From assembly GCA_026874595.1 (NCBI GenBank), contig CM049316.1:34791339-34855338 (forward strand): DNA of 64,000 nucleotides, written 5' to 3'. Numbering within the stretch: the first letter of the stretch is position 1; each line of letters begins with the position of its first letter. Origin of the DNA: Sipunculus nudus (taxonomy: Eukaryota; Annelida; Sipuncula; Golfingiida; Sipunculidae). A model generated the notes under the pieces. It saw only the letters and a program-made list of their open reading frames with translations, did not search any database and was not told where the DNA came from. This document shows, one piece after another, positions 55,971 to 64,000 of the stretch. Both the position numbers and the translations under genes were made by a program.

Positions 55971-58081
55971 TGTGTAGATGCTGTTTATCAAGAAGCCAGG
56001 ACAGTTCACATGCAGAAGATCGAGCTATCACAAAGAAAATTCCCACCGCACTGTTAGTTATCTACATATTCCTGTCTATTATCTGGAAGGTAAAAAAGCG
56101 TCACGTTATAGTTGACACGAGCTTTTCACTTACCACTGTAAATTTAAACCCACTGCACTTATTACACTAAGCCTGCAAAAATATTTTTATTTCGGATTGT
56201 AAGGCCATCAGCATCTTATTAACTACATAATACCGTCACTTACGCTGGAGAAAATGAGATGGATCCCGTTGCTTTCTCTTTATTTTGCATTTTGGATTTG
56301 TCAGAATATGCTAATATATCAATACATTGAGGTTGTCCATTGTCCCTGAAATAGTCCCTTTCTCCTAATGCAAATAGCGTTAATTGGCCTACTCACTGCA
56401 GTTTGTCAATTAGAATGATAATAATTTGTGATACATGTATACGCCTCTTGAAAAGTGCGAAAATTTCATTAATGTAAAAAAATAGGGAAAATACAAAGAA
56501 AACAGAAGGAACTGTAAGAAAACGTGGTTCATTTTAATAAAATATATAATATATGTCCTTGTAAAGACAAGATTTGTTCTAATACATTTTTTCACAGACG
56601 CGTCAGGAGTTTGTATTTGGATGATTACAAGGTCATCCATAAAAATGTTACTAACTGCTGTTCTTGCTTTAGTCTTCGTAAAGGAATTATTTGCGTGTGT
56701 TAATATGTAAACCTTCTATTAAAAAAAAAATGAATATCAATATTGACCAATTGACCGCCGGTCGCTCCACAGTCCTTAGATGAATTATGTGTCCTTATTA
56801 TTCCACACTCTTTATTTAAAGTCATTTTGCCAAGTTCCGCTAATTTCCGTTCTAAAAATAGAGAAAGCATAAAAACAAGGAAATTAGAAACGTCTCACTG
56901 ATTGTTAATAATTGGCTCCATACGACATTGATTGGCGTTTACGGAGAAATGCACGGAACCAGAAAGCAAACTGGCGATAGCAATTAACACAAACTGTTGG
57001 TTTTTATCTATCAAAAACATATACTTTTCCAATCCTCGCTCTATCAGTGATAATTAAGGAATTATGTATAAACAAATCCTGTATATTAAAATGACAACAA
57101 AGACGGAAAATGTAGCAAAACTTCTAAAGCTGACAAAGATAGTTTCGTAGATATTAAATTTATAACTTGCTGATCCTTAAAGATTGGCAAGGACTATCCA
57201 ACAGTTTTCTATAAACTTCTGTTAATGCATTGACATGGTATACCTAGTCGATTGGAGACCACTGTTTGTAATCATAAAAAACACCGCTTTTTAATCATAT
57301 GAGTACTCCAACTGAGCAAGCAATATTGCTCAAGTCACTATCAATTCTAAGAAGTATGACCATTTTCATGTTTATACATTGTGCACATAATCTAAATAAA
57401 ATGTATTTTTAAGTAGTCTTAGCGAGTCTCTTCTAATTTTGTATGGGATGTTGTTGTTTGCGTACGAGATACATGGGTTTTAATGTTGCTCTTCAGAACT
57501 TCCTTAAGTGACAGTTGCTTATATGGAAGTTGATCGGCTGGCAGGACGCAGCCTTTAAAATGCATTGGAGTCGCTAAAGAATATTCTACCGTTGTCTGTT
57601 TGCTTAAATGCAGTTGGCTATGGTTTGATTGTCGGCTATGAATATTTTTGTTTGTTATTTGTTCTGTTGTGTAACGATAACTTATCTTCATTCCAGGCGG
57701 AATATTATGGTATTATGACGTTTTACAAGACCTTGGGTAACGTGGGACAAAACTTTGCGATTACAGGAATTCTATGTTACTTTCCCCATGTCGGTTTGAA
57801 ACAGACATTTATTTTTCTCCACTAACATCATCCCTGGATGAGGGGCGTGGTCGATGCTTGTGGTCACCCCTCTTTAAATCAACAACCTTTTATACAAACC
57901 AGTGAACTGACGTGACAATGAACTAACTTTACTGTGTATTCGTTTTCTACATAATACATATCGCATACCATGAAAGGCTATCAATTCTCCATGTTGCATT
58001 CAAAGTCGCTGTGTCGCCACACGCAGTTGGCAGTGTACTCGCATCACTCTTTGGTACTAACCACTACGTGTCGACACAGGG

Positions 58082-58083
<2 letters not shown>
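55971..58083. other. No gene or clear element recognised
   Basis: Open frames of up to 91 codons (for example 57565-57825 plus and 57419-57691 minus) overlap on opposite strands and show no domain I recognise. Confidence 0.35.

Positions 58084-58113
<30 letters not shown>
58084..58113. repeat. (TA)n microsatellite
   Basis: Thirty bases of TA, followed 25 bases on by a C-rich then A-rich homopolymer stretch (58138-58164). Confidence 0.9.
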
Positions 58114-58117
<4 letters not shown>

Positions 58118-58164
58118 ATGTGGGGGTATATAACCTCCCTCCCACCCCCCCCCAAAAAAAAAAA

Positions 58165-60276
58165 ATTGATAAGGGGAGGTGGTCAATGAAATCATCCCCC
58201 CCCCCACACACACACACTATTCAAAGAACGTTATTTATGCATTGAAAATGAAATATGGTAAGAAATGAAATTAAAGACATTGGTTCAATTAATGAGTTTA
58301 CTATATGGAATATAATATCTAAACCTGATTTAGAATTAACATATACTGGAAACATAACACCTTATTTTCTAAAACCTTATATTAATTTTAATATATTTGA
58401 AATGTGATTAAGTATATAAATACTTTTAAAAGGTGTAGATATATATGTGTGTGTGTGTGTTTGATTGTGTGTAATCCTCCAACCCTGATAGATAATTAGA
58501 CACCGCTGTGTATATATACATATTTGTATAATTGAAATGGCCTAAAATGTAAATCCATGGTATGTACTTAATTCGTCAGGATGTCTGTATATCGTTTTAA
58601 TATTAACCATACGAATCCTGATGTTCCTGAAAGCCATGTTAATAATGAGAGCTCTATGAACTATAAATAATTTCTGTCCGGCATACAGAAAACAAATAGA
58701 AGTTAGGCAAGTCACTTCGGTATCTGTGTCATAGCACTTTATTGCAGGAGGATGTAACCGAAATTTCTGTCCTGTCCATATTTACGTTTATCTAGAATTT
58801 ATGAAACTTCAACATATTACAAGGTTTCATGAAAATCGTGGTCTGGTACCACTGTTATGTATATTTATATGTTGACCTAATTTTATCATAACGTTCAATT
58901 AAATTTTTTTTCTGATGCATTAAAATGTTTAATTGTGGTCTGTAAATGTAATAATTTTATCACGTTATGATCGTGGTCTGGTTTAATTGTAAATTTAGTA
59001 AATAAAGTATACGTCTGGTATAATAAATTTCTAGTTATTGATATACTGTTCATGGAATACCGCTGCAGTTATTTAAAGTAAAAGTTATATATTGAGCCAG
59101 ATTTGGTGCATATATAATTCGTGTCGGTATTACCTTATCAGCATTACTGAAGTTTCACAGTGGATAACAATACCTAATACTGTATGGATAAATCCTGTAA
59201 GCTAGTAGATGAAAACACTTTCAACAAAATATATAGATTGTGGTTTTTTTTATTTTTAGGAAACAAGTAAAGTATATACCATTACGCTGATATCGTCGTT
59301 TATTTGGTCTGAGAAGTAATACAATATGGGTTCCTAGTAGTTGGAAAAGATAACAAACCCATGCCATCATTTATTATGATAGTTGTCTTCTGCTCATTAA
59401 GCTTTATAATTACCTGGTATGACTATTTTCTTAACCTCAATGCCGCCCACATGGATGTGTATTTATCACCAACAAAAACCTGTCAGTTGTTATATACAGA
59501 GTTTTGTTAAAGTGTAGTACTTTGGACACACGTTACCTTGAAAACTGCTTAAACACACACCAATTATGACAGGGTTTACGTTTCCTCAAATAAATAAAGC
59601 GTTATAACCGTATCATTATTATGAAAATAATTCTTTTGCCATACATGCTTTGCTAATGTTCTTGAAAACAAATTATTTTTAGCTCCACACGGAAGAGATC
59701 ACGTTAGTGCGACTCACGTGACTATGGGTAGGTGTGAGGATGGAGAGACCAGCTTGAAGGTATGTTATGTTACCAACAATGTTTAGTCAAGTCCACACTA
59801 TCGTGTCTCAGAGCAAGTCAGAGTCCAAGTCAGTTGAGTCTGAGTCAACTTCCATTATGTCCGGGTCTTCTGGAAATTGATTACAAGTCTTTGTCCACCA
59901 TAACTAAACAAAAATTATGCATAATTTATGAGGTCAGGAATTCACAAGATTATTGTGGTGCGGGATGACGTATTAAAAGCTGATGGATTTTCAAGAAACT
60001 CATAAATATTTACCAACCTGGCTTAAATCTTTGGTAAAACACGCGCATATTTCATGAGATCAGAGGTCACAAAACAAACCTGGTTAATATGATACGAGTC
60101 CTGACTTATTATAACTCCCAGTGCAGAACAGCGAGTCCAAGTTCGAGTCCATGGCCGTCGAGTCCAAGTCTTCACTCACTGGTATCTCAAAATTTTGAGG
60201 CAAGAACAAATAAAATTTGTTATTCCTTATGATAAACTTATTTTAAGAAGACAATTGAGGAATAACTTGGTAAGTA

Positions 60277-60278
<2 letters not shown>
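58165..60278. other. Unassigned; GAGTCCAAGTC-motif clusters at 59.8 and 60.15 kb
   Basis: No gene recognised. AAGTCAGAGTCCAAGTCAG..GAGTCTGAGTC at about 59813-59850 and GCGAGTCCAAGTTCGAGTCC..GAGTCCAAGTC at about 60130-60170 form two direct clusters of a GAGTCNAAGTC motif, a short tandem repeat split by about 280 bp. Confidence 0.45.
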
Positions 60279-60346
<68 letters not shown>

Positions 60347-60355
60347 ATATATATA
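60279..60355. repeat. (TA)n microsatellite
   Basis: About 77 bases of TA with one TTTA interruption. The next 180 bases up to the LTR show nothing recognised. Confidence 0.95.
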
Positions 60356-60723
60356 CAATATGGGTATATCATCCAAAACGGTTAAAGTCGGTTAAGTGGT
60401 TTTTAAGGAATTTATCACAGATATTTATATCAAAGAGTGTTTTAGCACTTGGAGAGTTACTTACACCAACGAACAAGACGGACTTTACGAGTTACATTTT
60501 CATATATGTGTATTATAAGACTGTTTTTAGTATATCATGTTTCAGGTGTCCCTTTTTTGTGTGCAGCACTCTTGCATGTGTCTGTGTAATGCTAGAATTA
60601 TCCGTTGCCATGGGAGACGCGGGAGCCGGGCCGGCCCAAGTGTGCAGTCTGACGTGTAGAAAAACAGCGCTCATACCAATCAATTCGTGAAATAGAAGTT
60701 TCTAGAATTTTCGGATGAAAAGT

Positions 60724-60730
60724 TATAAAT
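60724..60730 (+). promoter_or_regulatory. TATA box of solo LTR copy 3
   Basis: TATAAAT followed by AGGGGCTGTGTTTTAGAGC, conserved in position with 9149-9155 of copy 1. Confidence 0.6.
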
Positions 60731-61020
60731 AGGGGCTGTGTTTTAGAGCCGGGGGAGGAGAGAAAAATATTCCAGTGTACACGGAAGAGTGTGAGTCAGT
60801 TTTGGACCTATCCGATCATTGCAGTAGTGTCAGGGATTCTACGAACTCTATGCAGATTTAATGCGGCCTGTCTCCAGTTTGCTTTCAGGATTACTACAAG
60901 AACTTCACTTTTGGATAACAACAGATTGATTTTGTGATTGAATTGGACTATTATTCTCTGATAACATTTATGTGAACTGTTCATCTCGATCATACGTTTT
61001 AAAGGACTTGTTGTGACGTT

Positions 61021-61252
61021 GTCGTTGTGACAGTGGTGGTTTCCAGGTACTGTACACTTTATTTATTATATTGTGTAATTGTATTGATTTACTGTTATAC
61101 TGTTGTTAAACTGTGTAGTTGTATTGATTTAGTGTTGTCGTTGTGAGAGTGGTGGTTTCCAGGTACTGTACACTTTATTTATTATATTGTGTAATTGTAT
61201 TGATTTACTGTTATACTGTTGTTAAACTGTGTAGTTTTATTGATTTAGTGTA
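61021..61252 (+). repeat. 116-bp tandem doublet inside solo LTR
   Basis: Two nearly identical 116-bp units starting GTCGTTGTGACAGTGGTGG and GTCGTTGTGAGAGTGGTGG. Copy 1 of the LTR has only one, shortened counterpart. Confidence 0.9.
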
Positions 61253-61276
61253 TTGTAATGTCAGGATTGTTTTAAG

Positions 61277-61282
61277 AATAAA
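61277..61282 (+). terminator. Polyadenylation signal in solo LTR copy 3
   Basis: AATAAA about 550 bases downstream of the LTR TATA box, in the part of an LTR where transcripts normally end. A second AATAAA-like word lies near 61298. Confidence 0.4.
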
Positions 61283-61425
61283 TTATAATTATTTGTAAAT
61301 AAAAAAACACTGACTTCTTCATTCATTCCCCTAGACAGTTCACGCTGCCTAGTGTTACAGAATCTCCGTAACAAAATTTATGCTCGTCACGACTTCGTGA
61401 TCTGTTGATATTAGGTTCCGTAATA

Positions 61426-61843
61426 ATCACATAACTTGATGTTTGAACCCGAAGCTTATTTGTTCAGCATTATTCCTAAGATGACCTGGAACATATGAGA
61501 GGTTGGCATTATGTATCCTGAAACCCCGCGGATGTATAAATATTTATCAAATTTTACTAAAAGGTATTTATGAAGAACGGAGTTATATATAAAACACGAC
61601 TGATCGGTTGACATCTAGAAGCATAAGAAAAACTATCCAGAAGCTCCAGATATTTTTATGTGTTTGATTTTAGGGGTCCTCGTTCATCTCAGTAATCTGC
61701 AGTCCATTCGAGATGCATGAGCTGGGAGGAGAAAGGTTCAGGGGTCATCAAAGTTCAAATGCATAGCTAAGAAACCGCCGAATGACAAAATTTGCTTAGG
61801 TATATTATTAAAGATAGTCTAGCAAAGATAAAAGAAAAACAAG
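61426..61843. other. No gene or clear element recognised
   Basis: Sequence between the third solo LTR and the inverted R1 copy. Nothing identified. Confidence 0.4.
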
Positions 61844-64000
61844 TGACCCATGGGTCATGACGCTCAGCTGACTGGGAAGAGATTCGCAAAAGGAAATTTT
61901 ATCATCAGAATGGTAGTATATACCCATTCAACTGAAGCATCAAACAGATTAACCAACAGGCCAAGATTTAGTCTGTATTTATATATCTCAAAAATAGAGA
62001 AAAATGTGTAAACTTTTAAAACTAGAATACGGGTAACCGACAAGTGACTACATGTATCTGCCAAAATCGGATAGTGAGGCATGGATTGAGTGGCAAGGGG
62101 AAATAGAGTGAGGTATGTTGCATATTAGCATGGATGTCTGCAGCCTAAATGTGTATGTAGGTTGTGCCACCTACCACAAATCCAGAAAGCTGTCCAAGCT
62201 GTATACACCTGCAAAATTTTAGGCAGAAAAGTCAAACCACTACATGTATATGAGCGATTTTTGCCCATGGCAGACAAACAGACAAACACTGTGCAAAAAT
62301 CTTTGCAGGTAACCCCTCCAGTTTTGTGTATGATAAAGACCTATGTGAGATCTAAACACATGCACAATTTTGGCCCAATCGGTCAAATGGTTCCTGAGAT
62401 ATGGGCTTGGATATGTCCAGCGTTAACTAGAATGTAGGTGGCGCCACCTGTCATAAAATCAAGAAAGCTGTCCACGATGTATAAACCTGCAAAATTTTAG
62501 GCAGTTATGTCGAACCACTACAGAGAAATGAGTAATTTTAGGCCACGGCAGACTAACAGACAGACGCTGTGCAAACATTGTTACAGGTGGCGCCACCATT
62601 TTTTGTGTATGTTACAGAGCTATCAAAGGGCTACATTTGTATAAAGTTTATTTCCTGATCGGTCAAACGGTTCCCGAGATATAAGCTTGGATGTCATCAG
62701 CGTGAACGTGAACGTAGGTGGCGCCACCTGTCATAAAATCAAGAAAGCTATCCTGGATGTATACACATGACGAATTTCAGGTGAATTAGTCAATTCACTG
62801 CAGAGATATGAGTGATTTTAACCCAAGGCAGATGAACAGATGGACACTGTGGAAACATGGTTACAGGTGGCGCCACCATTTTTTGTGTATGTTATAAAGC
62901 CATCCAAGGGCTACATTTGTATCAATTTTATTTCCTGATCGGTCAAACGGTTCCCGAGGTATGAGGGTTTATGAGTGGAAACAGACCCACAAATGGACAC
63001 TGGATAGAGAGGAAAGGTCAGAGGTCAATGCAAATTGGTTAGGCACCAGTTCACATGTGACCCGATAATAGGTGTAAGTTTGGGAAAAATCGGTCCATTA
63101 GTCTCCGAAGAGTTCTCTGGAAACGAACGCCGCCGCGGCGGAGGAACTCTGTCAAAAACATAGTATCCGCAAAACTTCGTTTTGGCGGATACAAAAATAC
63201 AGGTGGCTCCACCAGTCTGCAGAAACTAATAAAAACACTTAATGGTCAATATCCATGCAAAAAATCATGGTGATCTCTGCATTAGTTGTTCAGATATTTC
63301 AGTTTTTGTATCAAATTGTCCATTATTCTGAGGGATACTTCGGAGTCCTATAGCTTGAAGGATATGGGTAACAGAGACCTAATTTCAAGTTTCCACAGGC
63401 ACCTTTCATGGGCCTCCTTGCATGACAAGAATGAAGATTCTAGGTCCAGTTGTTGCAATTTGTACCCTGTTGACAGATAACCACATCTTTAAAGGTCTCA
63501 AAAAAAGAAAAAAATTCATAAAAATTTGAAAAAAAATAGAGGTGGCACACCCAGTCTGCAGAAACTGATGGAACAGCTCATGATCAATATGTATGCCGAA
63601 AATCATGACCATCAGTGTTGTAGTTATTGAAATACTGCAGTTTTTGTATCAAATTTTCCATTATTCTGGGGGGGGGGGGTATTTTGGACCCATACAGCTT
63701 AAAGAATATGGGTAACAGAGACCTAATTTCAAGTTTCCATGGAGACTTTTCATGGGTCTCCCTGTGTGTCAAGAATGAAGATTCTTGGTCCAGTTTTTAT
63801 GATTTGTGCCCTGTTAACAGATGTTCATATCTTTAAAGGTCTCAAAAATACAGAAAAATTTCGTTAAAAAAAACGAACAAATACAGGTGGTGCCACCAGT
63901 CTGCAGAAACTTATGAAACACTCCATGATCAATATCCATGCAAACAATTATGGTTATCTCTGCATTAGTTGTTCAGATACTTTAGCTTTTGTATCAAATT
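61844..64000 (-). repeat. Composite repeat R1, inverted copy, cut by window end
   Basis: Reverse-orientation copy of 17104-20560. It starts with the palindrome TGACCCATGGGTCA (61844-61857) and GCTCAGCTGACTG (61862-61874). Then come the ~278-bp units with GGTGGCGCCACC at 62437, 62586, 62717 and 62866 (spacings 149, 131, 149), the junction hairpin at 63163-63193, and the ~340-bp units with altered palindromes at 63201, about 63540 and 63886. The other end lies beyond the window. A run of 12 G is at 63668-63679. Confidence 0.85.
63163..63193. other. Hairpin at R1 array junction, inverted copy
   Basis: GTATCCGCAAAAC-TTC-GTTTTGGCGGATAC forms a stem with a 3-base loop and one bulged base. It is better preserved than its partner at 19048-19078. 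Confidence 0.65.

Larger units (their letters stand above)
60538..61425 (+). mobile_element. Solo LTR, copy 3, with perfect 4-bp target duplication
   Basis: 888 bp, aligning with the LTRs at 8911 and 32000 from TGTTTCAGGTGTC to GGTTCCGTAATA; both tips carry one or two substitutions relative to TGTTACGG...CCGTAACA. It is flanked by ATCA (60534-60537) and ATCA (61426-61429), a perfect 4-bp duplication. TATAAAT lies at 60724-60730 and AATAAA at 61277-61282. It is longer than copy 1 partly because a 116-bp block (61021-61136) is repeated in tandem (61137-61252). No primer-binding site or internal region follows. Confidence 0.88.

Overview
This window reads as A+T-rich, gene-poor eukaryotic nuclear DNA, most likely from a marine invertebrate. 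A lophotrochozoan such as a mollusc is my best guess, but that is inference. The reasons are: no bacterial gene packing on either strand; many long (TA)n, (CT)n and (TG)n tracts; one recognisable protein remnant, from a Penelope-like retroelement with a GIY-YIG endonuclease; solo LTRs; a foldback-type element; short terminal-inverted-repeat elements; and a tRNA-related SINE. I see no tRNA, rRNA, CRISPR array or intact cellular gene. Almost every short open frame looks like chance or lies inside a repeat.

Layout. 0-5.9 kb: mostly unassigned, with a 15-bp minisatellite, a fragment of a dispersed repeat and one strong hairpin. 5.9-9.8 kb: a local tandem duplication whose second copy carries a 775-bp solo LTR; the first copy keeps the empty target site. 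9.8-12.9 kb: two dispersed-repeat fragments, a (TA)n tract and unassigned sequence. 12.98-16.30 kb: a foldback-type element with about 200-bp terminal inverted repeats and inner tandem repeats, next to a 140-bp hairpin element. 17.1-20.56 kb: a composite repeat made of about 340-bp units followed by about 278-bp units, both marked by the palindrome GGTGGCGCCACC. It reappears in inverse orientation at 61.84-64.0 kb and runs off the window. 20.6-29 kb: mostly unassigned, but a 580-bp terminal-inverted-repeat element lies inside an older CGT-rich repeat at 25-26 kb. 29.1-30.8 kb: a 5'-truncated Penelope-like element on the minus strand. 32.0-32.6 kb: a second, reversed solo LTR.

33.15-52.04 kb: two divergent copies of one 8.6-10.3 kb segment in direct tandem. 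One sub-segment is inverted between them. Several insertions (two TTAA-type elements, one 209-bp element, possibly a SINE) and one minisatellite expansion occur in only one copy, so the pair can be used to date those events. 52.04-61.8 kb: a 38-54 bp tandem repeat, a decayed reading frame of unknown identity, a hAT-like short element and a third solo LTR at 60.54-61.43 kb.

There is no operon or pathway here. The story is genome dynamics: duplication, inversion and repeated insertion, several events being readable from paralogous empty sites. I found no coding system that I could defend as new. The most unusual signal is the evenly spaced, strongly conserved GGTGGCGCCACC lattice. All repeat comparisons were made by eye.
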